From assembly GCA_006738865.1 (NCBI GenBank), contig AP019701.1, positions 3,344,001 to 3,408,000 on the forward strand: a DNA stretch of 64,000 nucleotides. Direction: 5' to 3'. Each line of letters begins with the position of its first letter. The first letter of the stretch is position 1. Under the pieces are notes generated by a model. It saw only the letters and a program-made list of their open reading frames with translations, searched no databases and was not told where the DNA came from. This DNA is from Allostella sp. ATCC 35155. GTDB taxonomy: Bacteria > Pseudomonadota > Alphaproteobacteria > ATCC43930 > Allostellaceae. This document shows positions 9,434 to 18,932 of this stretch, piece after piece. The position numbers and the translations under genes are program-made.

Positions 9434-10780
9434 TCAGGCCGTCTCGCCGGCGAGGCGCTTCAGCACCCGCTCGCGGCCGAGGAGCGGTAGCAGATTGCGC
9501 ATCTCCGGTCCATGGTCGCGGGCCGTCAGCGCCCGCCGCAGCGGCAGGAACAGGGCCTTTCCCTTGCGCCCGGTCGCCGCGGCGACCGCCTGCGTCCATG
9601 CCTTCCAGGTCTCGCCCGTCCAGGGCTCGGGCGGCAGGGCGTCCGCCGCCGCCCGGGCGAATGCGGGTTCGTCGATCAGCGGCGCCAGCGGCCCGCGGCA
9701 GACCTGCCACCAGTCCGCCGCCTCCGAAAGGCGGGCGAGATTGGGCCGCACCGCCTCCCAGAACTCCGGCCCGCAGGCGCCGAGGCCGACCTGCGCCAGC
9801 CGCTCGGCCACCGCGGCGTATGGCAGCAGGTGCAGGACCTTGGCGTTGACCTGCCACAGTTCCTCGACCTCGAAATGCGGCGGCGAGCGCCCGAACCGGG
9901 CGAGGTCGAAGCCCGCCACCAGGCGATCGAGATCCGCCGCCGGCTCGACCGGATCGGCGGTGCCCAGGCGGGCGAGCAGGCTGGCGACCGCCATCGCCTC
10001 CACGCCTTCGGCGCGCAGCGAGCGCAGCGACAGGCTGCCCTGGCGCTTCGACAGCTTCTCCCCCTGCCCGCCGGCGAGCAGCGGCAAATGCGCGAAGACC
10101 GGGCCGGACGCCGTACCGCCCAGCGCCCGCCAGATCTGGATATGGACGGGCGTGTTGGCGATGTGGTCGTCGCCGCGCACGACATGCGTGATGCCGAGTT
10201 CGAGGTCGTCGACGACGGAGGCGAAGGTGTAGATCGGCTGGCCGTCGGCGCGCAGCACGACCGGATCGCTGACATGCCCGCCCTCGAACGCCATCCGGCC
10301 ATGCACCATGTCGTCCCAGGCGACGGCCTCGTCCGCCAGCCGGAAACGCCAGTGCGGGCGCCGCGCCGCCCCCTCCAGCGCCCGGCGCTCGTCCTCCGTC
10401 AGGCGTAGCGCCGCGCGGTCATAGACGGGCGGCCGATGGCGGGCGAGTTGGGACTTGCGCTTGAGGTCCAGCTCCTCCGGCGTCTCGTAGCAGGGATATA
10501 CCAGCCCCCGCGCCCGCAGCCCGTCGAAGGCGGCGCGATAGGCCGGCAGCCGGTCCGACTGGCGCGCGAAGCGGTCCCATCCGAGCCCGAGCCAGGCGAG
10601 ATCCTCGGCGATGGCCGTGGCATAGCGTTCCTCCGAGCGCTCCCGGTCGGTGTCGTCGAGGCGCAGCAGGAAGCTGCCGCCGGCGCTGCGGGCAAAGAGC
10701 CAGTTGACGAGCGCGGCGCGCGCATTGCCGACATGGAGGAAGCCGGTCGGGCTCGGGGCGAAGCGGACGGAGACGGACAA
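9434..10780 (-). CDS. gltX: Glutamyl-tRNA synthetase
   Basis: This class I synthetase has 448 residues. The HIGH region is [18 protein letters not shown] near residue 8, and the KMSKS region is [13 protein letters not shown]. The DTDRERS and [10 protein letters not shown] segments are typical of GluRS. It is slightly shorter than E. coli GltX. Alphaproteobacteria often carry two gltX paralogs, one of which may serve tRNA-Gln through the amidotransferase route. Which paralog this is cannot be told here. It follows nadE by 20 bases and precedes cysS. Confidence 0.94.
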   Translation of the reverse strand: MSVSVRFAPSPTGFLHVGNARAALVNWLFARSAGGSFLLRLDDTDRERSEERYATAIAEDLAWLGLGWDRFARQSDRLPAYRAAFDGLRARGLVYPCYETPEELDLKRKSQLARHRPPVYDRAALRLTEDERRALEGAARRPHWRFRLADEAVAWDDMVHGRMAFEGGHVSDPVVLRADGQPIYTFASVVDDLELGITHVVRGDDHIANTPVHIQIWRALGGTASGPVFAHLPLLAGGQGEKLSKRQGSLSLRSLRAEGVEAMAVASLLARLGTADPVEPAADLDRLVAGFDLARFGRSPPHFEVEELWQVNAKVLHLLPYAAVAERLAQVGLGACGPEFWEAVRPNLARLSEAADWWQVCRGPLAPLIDEPAFARAAADALPPEPWTGETWKAWTQAVAAATGRKGKALFLPLRRALTARDHGPEMRNLLPLLGRERVLKRLAGETA

Positions 10781-10800
10781 GGGCAGCCACCCGGCGGCCT

Positions 10801-12456
10801 TCAGCCGCGAAAGCCGTTGGTGATGGGATAGCGCCGGTCGCGGCCGAAGGCGCGCCGGGTGATCTTAACGCCGGGCGCCGTCTGGCGCCGCTTGTGCTCG
10901 GCCCGATCCAGCATGCGGCGGACATGGCGCACCGTATCCGGCTCGTGGCCGCGGGCGACGATCTCCGCGATCGTCGCCTCCTCCTCCACGAACCCGCGCA
11001 GGATCGCGTCCAGCTCGTCATAGGGCGGCAGCGCATCCTGGTCGACCTGGCCCGGCTTCAGCTCGGCGCTCGGCGCCTTGGTGAGGATGCGCTCCGGAAT
11101 GACCCGGCCCGGCGGCCCGAGACCGCCCGGCGGCGCCGCCGCATTGCGCCACCGGGACAGCGCATGGACGGTCGTCTTGTAGACATCCTTCAGAGGCGCG
11201 AAGCCGCCGCACAGGTCGCCATGGAGCGTCGCATAGCCGACCGCCAGCTCGGACTTGTTGCCGGTCGCCAGCACCATGTGGCCGAGCTTGTTGGACAGCG
11301 CCATCAGGACGACGCCGCGCGCCCGCGCCTGGATGTTCTCCTCGGTCGCGTCGGCGGCCCGGCCGGCGAACTCGCCTTCCAGCATTGCGGCAAAGGCGTG
11401 CATCGCCGGCGCGATCGGGATCGTGGACAGCGGGATGCCGAGCAACGCCGCACAGGCGGCCGCGTCCGCGATACTGTCCTCGGAGGTATAGGGCGAGGGC
11501 ATCATGACCGCGCGCACCCGGTCCGGGCCCAGGGCGTCGACCGCGACCGCCGCGGCGAGCGCGCTGTCGATCCCGCCCGACAGGCCGAGGACCACCCCCG
11601 GAAACCCGTTCTTGCCGACATAGTCGCGCAGGCCCAGCACGAGGGCGCCGTAGGTCGCCGCCGTGCCCTCGGCCGGCGCGACCATCGGGGCCCGACTGCA
11701 ACTCCAGCCCTCCGCGCCGCGCATCCAGACGGATACCGCCACCTGCTCGGCGAAGGCCGGCAACTGCGCCCGCAGCGACCGGTCCGCATCGAGCGCGAAC
11801 GAGGCGCCGTCGAACACCAGCTCGTCCTGCCCGCCGACCTGGTTGACATAGATGAGGGGCAGGCCGGTCTCCGTCACCCGCTCGACGGCGCACGCGAGCC
11901 GGCGGTCGCCCTTGTCGCACTCGTAGGGCGAGCCGTTCGGGACGACCAGGATCTCCGCCCCGGATTCCGCCAGCGTCTCGGCCACGTCGGGCGTCCACAT
12001 GTCCTCGCAGATCATGACCCCCAGGCGGACGCCGCGACACATGACCGGCCCCGGCAGGGCACCGGCGGCGAAGACACGGGCTTCGTCGAAGACGCCGTGA
12101 TCGGGCAGGTCGTGCTTGAGGCGGACGCCGGCGACGCGGCCGCCGTCGAGCAGCAGCACCGCATTGTAGAGGCGGCCGTCGACCCGCCAGGGCACGCCGA
12201 CCAGCATCGCCGGGCCGCCGTCGGCCGTTTCGGCGGCCAGTTCCTCGGCTGCCGCCTGCAGCCGGTCCTGAAAGGCCGGCTGCAGCACCAGATCCTCCGG
12301 CGGATAGCCGGCGAGCACGAGTTCGGGATAGACGACGAGATCCGCGCCCTCGGCGGCGGCGGCGGCGCGCGCCTCCCGCACCCGGCGCAGATTGCCCGCG
12401 ACGTCACCGACCGTCGGGTTGATCTGCGCCATGGCGATGGAAAGGCGATCCGACAT
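10801..12456 (-). CDS. nadE: Glutamine-dependent NAD+ synthetase
   Basis: This 551-residue two-domain enzyme amidates deamido-NAD to NAD+ using glutamine. The N-terminal nitrilase-fold glutaminase domain (about residues 1-260) shows [16 protein letters not shown] with the catalytic Glu, [13 protein letters not shown] with the Lys, and GVMICEDMW with the nucleophile Cys. The C-terminal synthetase domain shows the PP-loop [19 protein letters not shown] and [16 protein letters not shown]. It is the first gene of the minus-strand operon and has a strong promoter in front. Confidence 0.96.
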   Translation of the reverse strand: MSDRLSIAMAQINPTVGDVAGNLRRVREARAAAAAEGADLVVYPELVLAGYPPEDLVLQPAFQDRLQAAAEELAAETADGGPAMLVGVPWRVDGRLYNAVLLLDGGRVAGVRLKHDLPDHGVFDEARVFAAGALPGPVMCRGVRLGVMICEDMWTPDVAETLAESGAEILVVPNGSPYECDKGDRRLACAVERVTETGLPLIYVNQVGGQDELVFDGASFALDADRSLRAQLPAFAEQVAVSVWMRGAEGWSCSRAPMVAPAEGTAATYGALVLGLRDYVGKNGFPGVVLGLSGGIDSALAAAVAVDALGPDRVRAVMMPSPYTSEDSIADAAACAALLGIPLSTIPIAPAMHAFAAMLEGEFAGRAADATEENIQARARGVVLMALSNKLGHMVLATGNKSELAVGYATLHGDLCGGFAPLKDVYKTTVHALSRWRNAAAPPGGLGPPGRVIPERILTKAPSAELKPGQVDQDALPPYDELDAILRGFVEEEATIAEIVARGHEPDTVRHVRRMLDRAEHKRRQTAPGVKITRRAFGRDRRYPITNGFRG

Positions 12457-12483
12457 GGACCTTCCGGGGTTGAGGAGCCGCGG

Positions 12484-12513
12484 AAGCTAGGTTCCGCGCC
12501 GGCCGGCTGTCAA
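12484..12513 (-). promoter_or_regulatory. Sigma-70 promoter of the nadE operon
   Basis: On the minus strand TTGACA (12513-12508), an 18-base spacer and TAGCTT (12489-12484) lie about 30 bases before the nadE start. The consensus -35 is the best seen in this region. Confidence 0.65.
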
Positions 12514-12591
12514 CGAAAGGGGGCGGCCACGCATGGCTGCCATCCGCACAAAGCCGGTCTCGGCACAGCGGAAATCCGCGACCTTGCCGGC

Positions 12592-13737
12592 ATGATACCC
12601 GCCGCCGCACGCGCCACGGCTGCCGGCCTGTGCGCGATCCTGGTCGGCATCGGCATCGCGCGCTTCGCCTACACGCCGCTGCTGCCGGCCCTGATCGGTG
12701 CCGGCTGGTTCCCGCCATCGGCGGCCGCCTATCTCGGCGCGGCCAATCTGATCGGCTATCTCGCCGGGGCGATGGCGGCGCGACGGATCGCACGGGTCAC
12801 CTCCGCCACGGCGGTCCTGCGAATGTCCATGGCGGTATCCGCCCTGTCCTGCTTCGCATGCGCGGCGCCGGTTTCCTTCGCGTGGTATTTCGCCTGGCGC
12901 TTCCTCGCCGGGTTCGCCGGCGGCGGGCTGGTGGCGCTTGCGGCTCCGACCGTCCTGCCCCTGGTGGCGCCCGGCCGGCGCGGGCTGGCGAGCGGCGCGA
13001 TCTTCACCGGCGTCGGCATCGGCATCGTCGCGGCCGGCACGCTGGTCCCGTTCCTCCTGCGCGACGGGCCGGCCGCCGCCTGGATCGCGCTCGGCGCCGC
13101 CAGTTCCGCACTGACCGCATGGGCGTGGTTCGCCTGGCCCGGTTCCGGCCCCGTGGCTCCGCCGCCGCCGGTCCGGCGCGCCGCTCCGGCGATGCGGCCG
13201 CTCTATCTCGCCTATGCGCTGAATGCGGTCGGGCTCGTCCCGCACATGGTCTTCCTGGTCGACTTCGTGGCACGCGGCCTCGGCCAGGGCGTGGAAGTCG
13301 GGGCGCGCTACTGGGTGCTCTACGGCGTCGGCGCGCTCTGCGGCCCGATCCTGGCCGGCCATGCCGGCGATCGCATCGGTTTCGGCCCGGCCCTGCGCTG
13401 GGCCTTCGCCATCCAGGCAGGACTGGTCGGGCTGGTCGCGGCCGTCCCGACCACTCCGGTCCTGCTCGTCTCCAGCCTCGTGGTCGGTGCCTTCACGCCG
13501 GGCATCGTCCCGCTGGTCCTGGGACGAACCCGCGAACTGCTGCCCGGCGACCCGGTCGGCCAGGGCGCCGGCTGGAGCGTGGCGACCACCGCCTTCGCCG
13601 TCGGGCAGGCGGCGGCGGCCTACGGCCTGTCCTGGCTCTTCGCCGCGACCGGCGACCATCGGCTGCTGTTCGGGCTGGGCGCGGCCGCGCTCCTGGCCGC
13701 CCTTGCCGTCGAACTTGCCGCCGGTCGCCGGACGTGA
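12592..13737 (+). CDS. YbfB/YjiJ-type MFS transporter
   Basis: This 381-residue membrane protein has about twelve hydrophobic segments and the MFS layout. The opening, with GIGIARFAYTPLLPALIGAGW, and the early LGAANLIGYLAGAMAARRIA segment match the YbfB/YjiJ family of major-facilitator transporters, whose substrates are mostly unknown. The ATG at 12592 was chosen because the hydrophobic N-terminus starts directly there; a much longer open frame upstream is antisense to nadE. It is divergent from nadE across a 135-base gap. A small-molecule efflux role is likely but the substrate is unknown. Confidence 0.82.
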   Translation: MIPAAARATAAGLCAILVGIGIARFAYTPLLPALIGAGWFPPSAAAYLGAANLIGYLAGAMAARRIARVTSATAVLRMSMAVSALSCFACAAPVSFAWYFAWRFLAGFAGGGLVALAAPTVLPLVAPGRRGLASGAIFTGVGIGIVAAGTLVPFLLRDGPAAAWIALGAASSALTAWAWFAWPGSGPVAPPPPVRRAAPAMRPLYLAYALNAVGLVPHMVFLVDFVARGLGQGVEVGARYWVLYGVGALCGPILAGHAGDRIGFGPALRWAFAIQAGLVGLVAAVPTTPVLLVSSLVVGAFTPGIVPLVLGRTRELLPGDPVGQGAGWSVATTAFAVGQAAAAYGLSWLFAATGDHRLLFGLGAAALLAALAVELAAGRRT

Positions 13738-13745
13738 CGGCCGTA

Positions 13746-14060
13746 CTACTGAATCATCAGGTTGTTGCGGACGCCCTTGACGCCGGAGACGGAGCGGGCC
13801 ACCCGCGTCGCCTTGGACTTGGCGGCCGCCGAGTTCACTGCGCCGCTCAACTGCACGATCCCCTCGTCGGTGCGCACGTCGATCTGGAACAGGTTCAGTT
13901 CCTTGTCGTCGATGAGCTGGGCCCGCACCTTCGTGCTGATCGCGGTGTCGTCGATATACTCGCCGGTGCTCTGGTTCCGGGAGTCGCCGGCACAGCCGGC
14001 CAGCGGCGCGGCGAGCAGCCCGGCGGTGACGAGGGCGGCGACGAGGTACGAGGTCTTCAT
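13746..14060 (-). CDS. BON-domain lipoprotein
   Basis: This 104-residue protein has a lipoprotein signal peptide (MKTSYLVAALVTAGLLAAPLAGC, lipobox LAGC with Cys23). It is followed by one BON domain (about residues 38-102), with DTAISTKVRAQLIDDKEL, the VRTDEGIVQLSGAV core and the terminal GVKGVRNNLMI. BON domains bind phospholipid membranes and occur in OsmY-like stress proteins. The protein is probably anchored in the periplasm. The start is the ATG directly before the signal peptide. It converges with the MFS gene (8-base gap). Confidence 0.85.
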   Translation of the reverse strand: MKTSYLVAALVTAGLLAAPLAGCAGDSRNQSTGEYIDDTAISTKVRAQLIDDKELNLFQIDVRTDEGIVQLSGAVNSAAAKSKATRVARSVSGVKGVRNNLMIQ

Positions 14061-14198
14061 CGGATGTCCTTTCTGGATCGGCGATCGGTTCGGAACGCTG
14101 GCGACGTTCCGTCTATCACGCGGCAGGAACGCCGCAGGCGATCCACGGTTCCGCCGACGCGGCTGACCGCCCGCCGGCGCATGCGCTAGAAGAGCGCC

Positions 14199-14699
14199 AT
14201 GATCGACCCCGATTCCTTCGCCGTACGGCCGGCGGTCGCCGCCGACGCCGCCACCCTGGTCGCCCAGACCGAGGCCCTGGCCGCCTTCCACGGCAAGCCC
14301 GGCGCCGCCACCGTGACGGCCGCGGACGTCCTGCGCGACGGGTTCGGCCCGCACCCGCTCATCTGGTTCTGGCTGGCCGAGGAGCGGGCGACCGGCCGTG
14401 CGGTCGGCTATATCCAGCTGTGCCAGGGCTATGCCGCCTGGCTCGGCCGACCGACCCTCGTCGTCAACAACCTCTTCGTCGACGAATCCGTGCGCGGCGC
14501 CGGCCTCGGCCGCCGGCTGATGGCGGCCGCGGCGGGGTTCGCCCGCGGGCGCGGCATCGAGCGCATGGAACTGCACGTCGTCGACTGGAACCCGGCCCGG
14601 CAGTTCTACGAGGCCATGGGCTTCCAGGTCATGAAGGATTATCGCTGCCGCATCGAGCGGGCCGCCCTCGACCGGCTCGCCGCCGGCACCCAGGCCTGA
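14199..14699 (+). CDS. GNAT-family N-acetyltransferase
   Basis: This 166-residue acetyl-CoA-dependent acetyltransferase shows the GNAT core: beta4 (LVVNNLFVDESVRGAG) and the pyrophosphate-binding loop RGAGLGRRLMAAAAGFA. The C-terminal NPARQFYEAMGFQVMKDY is the typical motif B end. The substrate cannot be read from the sequence. It is followed 26 bases later by an oxidoreductase gene in the same direction. Confidence 0.88.
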   Translation: MIDPDSFAVRPAVAADAATLVAQTEALAAFHGKPGAATVTAADVLRDGFGPHPLIWFWLAEERATGRAVGYIQLCQGYAAWLGRPTLVVNNLFVDESVRGAGLGRRLMAAAAGFARGRGIERMELHVVDWNPARQFYEAMGFQVMKDYRCRIERAALDRLAAGTQA

Positions 14700-14725
14700 A
14701 CGTCCACCGCAACAGGAGCCGACCC

Positions 14726-15751
14726 ATGTCCACCCATCGCCGCTTCGTGCTTGCCGAACGCCCGGTCATGCGCGCGCCCCGCCCGAGCGACTTCCGCATC
14801 GAGGAAGGCCCGCTGCCCGAGCCCAAGGCGGGCGAGGTGCTGATGCGCACGGTCTTCCTGTCGCTCGACCCGTACATGCGCGGGCGGATCAGCGCGGTGA
14901 AGTCCTATGCGAAGTCGGTCGAGCCCGGCGAGACGATGGTCGGCGAGGCCGTCGGCGAAGTCGTCGCCTCGCAGGCGGAGGGCTTCCGGCCGGGCGACCT
15001 CGTGCGCGGCCATATCGGCTGGCAGACGCACGGAATCCTGCCGGCCGCCCAGGCCCGCCGGATCGTGCCGGCCGGCTTCCCCCTTTCTTATTATCTCGGC
15101 GTGCTCGGCATGCCGGGCCGCACCGCGTACTTCGCGCTGCTCGACATCGGCCAGCCCAAGCCGGGCGAGACCGTACTGGTATCGGCGGCCTCGGGCGCGG
15201 TCGGGCAGCTCGTCGGCCAGATCGCGAAAATCAAGGGCGCCCGGGCGGTCGGCATCGCCGGCGGGCCGGACAAGATCGCCTACTGCCGCGAGATCGGCTT
15301 CGACGCCGCCTTCGACTACAAGGGTAAGGACGACGAGGCCCTGGTCAAGGCGGTCGCCGAGACCTGCCCCGACGGCGTCGACGTCTATTTCGACAATGTC
15401 GGCGGCATCATCCACGACGCGGCCATGGCGAATCTCAACCTGCGCGGCCGCGTCATCATCTGCGGCACCATCTCGGGCTACAACCGGCTGGAACAGCCCG
15501 ACATCGGCCGCCGCCACCTGCGCGTGATGCTGGTGAAGCGGGCCCGGATGCAGGGCTTCCTCGTCGGCGACTATGCGGCGCGGGACGCCGAGTTCGAGGC
15601 GGACATGCCGGCTTGGCTGAAGGATGGCCGCATCCGCTACCGCGAGGACGTCGTGGAGGGCTTCGAGCGCACGCCGGAGGCCTTCGCCGGCCTGCTCGAA
15701 GGACGGAACTTCGGCAAGCTGGTCGTGCGCGTCGGCGCAGACCCGGCATAG
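14726..15751 (+). CDS. NADP-dependent medium-chain oxidoreductase (CurA/leukotriene B4 12-hydroxydehydrogenase-like)
   Basis: This 341-residue zinc-free MDR-family alkenal/enone reductase has the GroES-like N-terminal domain (VFLSLDPYMRGRI is the family mark). Its Rossmann domain carries VLVSAASGAVGQLVGQIAK, and the FDNVGGIIHDAA segment and end GKLVVRVG are typical. Such enzymes reduce the C=C bond of alpha,beta-unsaturated carbonyls with NADPH. The ATG at 14726 follows a good ribosome-binding site (ACAGGAG). It probably forms a pair with the acetyltransferase upstream. Confidence 0.9.
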   Translation: MSTHRRFVLAERPVMRAPRPSDFRIEEGPLPEPKAGEVLMRTVFLSLDPYMRGRISAVKSYAKSVEPGETMVGEAVGEVVASQAEGFRPGDLVRGHIGWQTHGILPAAQARRIVPAGFPLSYYLGVLGMPGRTAYFALLDIGQPKPGETVLVSAASGAVGQLVGQIAKIKGARAVGIAGGPDKIAYCREIGFDAAFDYKGKDDEALVKAVAETCPDGVDVYFDNVGGIIHDAAMANLNLRGRVIICGTISGYNRLEQPDIGRRHLRVMLVKRARMQGFLVGDYAARDAEFEADMPAWLKDGRIRYREDVVEGFERTPEAFAGLLEGRNFGKLVVRVGADPA

Positions 15752-15863
15752 GGCGACGGACGCGGCCCGGCGCGAAGTGCCGCAACGCGACCGCCATGGA
15801 TGATTTCCGGATCGGTCGCTCCCATCTCTGGGGGCGACCTTCGGAGCGAAGAGGATCCCTGCC

Positions 15864-16508
15864 TTGGAAAGTCTGATCGCCGACGTCGGCGATTTCATCT
15901 CGGCCAACCAGTTCTGGGCCGGGCCGCTGTTGGGGCTGATCGTCTTCGGCGAGTCGCTCGCCATCGTCGGGCTGCTGGTGCCGGCGACCGCCCTGATGCT
16001 GGTGACCGGCGGCCTGATCGCGACCGGCACGCTGGACGCCTGGATCGTCCTGCCCTGGTCGATCGGCGGGGCGGTGATCGGCGACGCCGTCTCCTACTAT
16101 GTCGGCCGGATCATGGGGCCCAGCATCATGCGACGCTGGCCGCTCAACCAGCATCGCCACTCGGTCGCGCGCGCCCGCCTCTTCTTCCGCCGCTACGGCA
16201 CCGCCTCGATCTTCTTCGGACGCTTCCTCGGGCCGATCCGGTCGACCATCCCGCTGGTGGCGGGCACCATGCTGATGAGCAACCGCAAGTTCCAGTTCGC
16301 CAACCTCACCTCGGCCGTGGTCTGGGTGCCGGTGATGCTGGCGCCGGGCTGGGCGGCGGCCAAGGGGCTGGGCGACCTCGGCGCGGTCCACGAATCCGGG
16401 TGGATCCTGCTCGGCCTCGGCATCGTCGTGTTCAGCCTGCTGGCCTTCTGGGTCGGATACCGCATCCTGCGCGGCCAGCCGCGCCGGCGCGGGCGGCGGA
16501 CGGCTTGA
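15864..16508 (+). CDS. DedA/VTT-family membrane protein
   Basis: This 214-residue integral membrane protein of the SNARE-associated/VTT superfamily has the family hallmark FGRFLGPIRSTIPLVAGTMLM and the N-terminal ESLAIVGLLVPATALML. DedA proteins act as polyprenyl-phosphate or phospholipid flippase/scramblase-type carriers. The start is a TTG at 15864 with GAGGA upstream; no ATG lies close enough to keep the first membrane segment. It converges with the peroxidase gene at a zero-base gap. Confidence 0.85.
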   Translation: MESLIADVGDFISANQFWAGPLLGLIVFGESLAIVGLLVPATALMLVTGGLIATGTLDAWIVLPWSIGGAVIGDAVSYYVGRIMGPSIMRRWPLNQHRHSVARARLFFRRYGTASIFFGRFLGPIRSTIPLVAGTMLMSNRKFQFANLTSAVVWVPVMLAPGWAAAKGLGDLGAVHESGWILLGLGIVVFSLLAFWVGYRILRGQPRRRGRRTA

Positions 16509-17642
16509 TCATTCGGGCGTCAGCGTCCGCAGGAACGCCACCAGATCGGCCTGTTCGCCGGCGCTGAGGCGCAGGGGCCGGACCAGCCGGCTGCCGTCGG
16601 CGTGGAGCCGCTCCTCGTCGATCTCCGAATAGTGCCGGACGACCGCCTCCAGCGTCGGAATGCGCCCATCATGCATGTAGGGCGCCGTCGCCGCGACCCC
16701 GCGCAACGAGGGCACCCGGAAGAGGCCGAAATCGCGGTGCCGGGCGACGAGATGGCGCGTCGGTCGGGCATCGCCGCCGTCGTTCCACCGGCCGAGGCGG
16801 GTGAACGGGCTGGCGCGCAGCCGGTCGATGCCGCCGATGCGGCCGGGGTCGACGCGACCCCGCTCCAGGAAGTACCCGACCCCGACATCCTCGAACTCGC
16901 CATGGCTGAAGGCCGCGCCGGCATGGCAGAGGCTGCAATTGCCGCGCCCGACGAAGAGCCGCAATCCGCGCAGAGCATCGGCCGGATATCCGGCCGCGGC
17001 ATCCGGCCGGCCGGCCGCCAACCCGTCGCGCAGACGGTCGAAGCGCGTGCGGCGCGACACCAGCGTCTCCTGGAAGGCGGCCAGCGCCTTGGCCGCATCG
17101 ACCGCGAGCCCGGTTTCGTCCTCGGGCGCGGCACGCGCCGGCAGCGCCCGGTGCAGGGCGGAGAGGTGTTCGTCCTCGCGCAGCAGGGCCGCCACCCGGC
17201 CGGGCGTGCCGCCCATCTCCCCCGGCTCGAGAATGGGGCGCAGGCTGGCGGCCCAGAGGCTGTCGCTCGCCCCGTCCCAGCCGAGCCAGCGCCGACCGCG
17301 CGCGTCGAGCAGCGAGGGCGCATTGCGGTCCATCGGCGCGAGGCCGACGCTGCGCGTCCGGCCGTCGGTCCAGGCGAGTTCCGGCCGGTGACAGGTCGCG
17401 CAGGACACCGCGCCGTCGGCCGAAAGCCGGGGCTCGAAGAAGAGCGCCCGGCCCAGCGCCGCCGCCGCCGGATCGCCCGACAGGCGGTTGCCGCCGTCCG
17501 GGCGCCATGGCGGCGGCCAGGGTCCGTGGCGGAGGATGCGGGTCCGCTCCTCCGGCGACAGGTCGGCCGTCGCCGGCCCCGGCAGAAGCAGCAGCACGAG
17601 GGCGCCCAGCGCGGCCGCGAGGCGCCGCCGGGCGATGCTCAC
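16509..17642 (-). CDS. MauG-like di-heme cytochrome c peroxidase
   Basis: This 377-residue exported di-heme protein has a signal peptide (RRRLAAALGALVLLLLPGPATA). Two c-type heme motifs are visible: CATCH at residues 81-85 and CSLCH at 236-240. The APYMHDGRIPTLEAVVRHY segment and QETLVSRRTRFDR are conserved in the bacterial cytochrome c peroxidase/MauG family. It would act in the periplasm either as a peroxidase or in substrate maturation. The GTG start at 17642 overlaps the stop of the YtkA-like gene (GTGA), so translation is coupled. It is the last gene of a three-gene unit. Confidence 0.88.
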   Translation of the reverse strand: MSIARRRLAAALGALVLLLLPGPATADLSPEERTRILRHGPWPPPWRPDGGNRLSGDPAAAALGRALFFEPRLSADGAVSCATCHRPELAWTDGRTRSVGLAPMDRNAPSLLDARGRRWLGWDGASDSLWAASLRPILEPGEMGGTPGRVAALLREDEHLSALHRALPARAAPEDETGLAVDAAKALAAFQETLVSRRTRFDRLRDGLAAGRPDAAAGYPADALRGLRLFVGRGNCSLCHAGAAFSHGEFEDVGVGYFLERGRVDPGRIGGIDRLRASPFTRLGRWNDGGDARPTRHLVARHRDFGLFRVPSLRGVAATAPYMHDGRIPTLEAVVRHYSEIDEERLHADGSRLVRPLRLSAGEQADLVAFLRTLTPE

Positions 17643-18040
17643 TCGACCGCCTCCTCCGCGACCAGCCGCTCGGTGCGGCTCGGCGTGCCGACGTCGAAGG
17701 TGATCTCCCAGCGGCCGGCCATGTGGAACACCATGCCGTCCGCGCGCCAGCTTCCGTCCGCTTCGCGGGACAGCAGCGGCGCATAGTTCATCCCGTGGCC
17801 ATGCTCGGGCATCCAGGCGTCGAGCCGGACGAGGTCCGGCGCCGGCGCGCCGGCCCGGCCGCACAGCACGATCCGCAGGCGGAAGACCTCGCCCAGTTCG
17901 AACTCCGCCGGCTCCGGGCGGAAGGCCAGCGTGTAGCGGGGCCGCTCGATGCGCCGGACATCCGCCTCTCCCAGGGTCGCGCCGCAATCGGCCGCCGCCG
18001 CGGCCGCGGGCCAGAGCAGCACGAGGGCCGCCGCCTTCAC
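17639..18040 (-). CDS. YtkA/FixH-like periplasmic protein
   Basis: This 133-residue protein has a short signal peptide (VKAAALVLLWPAAAAAA) followed by a single beta-sandwich-like domain ending in the YtkA-type hallmark MPEHGHGMNYAP and DGMVFHMAGRWEITFDV. The His/Met content around HGHGM suggests a metal- or heme-related role, but none is proven for this family. The start GTG at 18040 overlaps the amidohydrolase stop, and its own stop overlaps the peroxidase start, both as GTGA. It is thus locked into one translational unit with its neighbours. Confidence 0.75.
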   Translation of the reverse strand: MKAAALVLLWPAAAAAADCGATLGEADVRRIERPRYTLAFRPEPAEFELGEVFRLRIVLCGRAGAPAPDLVRLDAWMPEHGHGMNYAPLLSREADGSWRADGMVFHMAGRWEITFDVGTPSRTERLVAEEAVE

Positions 18041-18894
18041 TGGCCGCGCCCCGCCGGAAAGGCGCCGAACAGCGCGTCGGCATTGCGCCAGGCGATGCGC
18101 TCGGCCAGATCGGCCGGCAGCCCCGACAGCCATTCCCGGGACCAGGCGGCGTGCCGGCCGACATAGTGCCAGCGCTCAGGCGCGAAGGTGTCGGTGCCGA
18201 CCATGAAGCGATCGGGAAACGCCTCGAACACCGCGCGCCATTCCGGGTCGACGCGGCCGTCGCGGGCGTGATCGCTGCGGAAGGCGAGGTCGCACCACAG
18301 GTTGGGGTGGCGCTCCAGCATGGCGCGGACATTGCCGGGGGCGTCGAACCCGGCATGGGCCCACAGGATGCGTGCGGCCGGATCCTGGCGGAACAGCCGC
18401 TCGACCGCGGCGGCGTCCGAATGGGCGTGCAGGAAGAGGCCGTGCTGGCGGGCAAGTTCGACCAGCCGCCGCACCACCGGCAGGTCGGCATCGGCGCCAT
18501 ATACGTGGAACTCGCCGATCCCGACATAGCGGAACCGCGCGAGGCGATCCTCCAGATGCGGGATGATCGTCGGGTCGTGCATCCAGGTGCCGAGTTCCCC
18601 GCGGCGGCGATAGGGACGCAACGCCGGCACGATCAGGTCCGGCGCGGCGGCATGGAGCTTCTGGGTGCCGTCGTCGCTGGAACTCGACACCAGGGCGCGG
18701 CGGATGCCGGCCGCACGCAGGATGCCGATGGCGTCCCCGGGCGGCAGGAAATCCCAGGCGTCGGCGCTGTAGTGGAGATGGGCGTCGACGATCGGCAGAT
18801 CCGCCGCGCGTGTCGACGGCGCCGTCGCCGCCAGCAGCCCGGCCAGCCCCAGCCGGACTGCCCAGCCCATGCCCCCGCACTTGCCCTGGCCCAT
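18037..18894 (-). CDS. Exported amidohydrolase-2 family metal-dependent hydrolase
   Basis: This 285-residue protein has an N-terminal signal peptide (GWAVRLGLAGLLAATAPSTRA) and a TIM-barrel hydrolase domain. VDAHLHYS gives the HxH metal motif, FLHAHSDAAA and ILWAHAGFD the further His ligands, and MVGTDTF the catalytic Asp strand. The substrate is unknown. Start choice is open between the first ATG and the Met eight residues later. It leads the trio with the YtkA-like and di-heme peroxidase genes, which suggests one shared periplasmic process. Confidence 0.82.
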   Translation of the reverse strand: MGQGKCGGMGWAVRLGLAGLLAATAPSTRAADLPIVDAHLHYSADAWDFLPPGDAIGILRAAGIRRALVSSSSDDGTQKLHAAAPDLIVPALRPYRRRGELGTWMHDPTIIPHLEDRLARFRYVGIGEFHVYGADADLPVVRRLVELARQHGLFLHAHSDAAAVERLFRQDPAARILWAHAGFDAPGNVRAMLERHPNLWCDLAFRSDHARDGRVDPEWRAVFEAFPDRFMVGTDTFAPERWHYVGRHAAWSREWLSGLPADLAERIAWRNADALFGAFPAGRGQ

Positions 18895-18932
18895 GATCCC
18901 TCCCCCTCTGCGGCGGCGGGATCGCCGCCCGC

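Noticed and set aside
10894-12591. Very long plus-strand open frame upstream of the MFS gene
   Set aside because: It is antisense to nadE and its residues are low-complexity. The true MFS start at 12592 begins with the first membrane segment.
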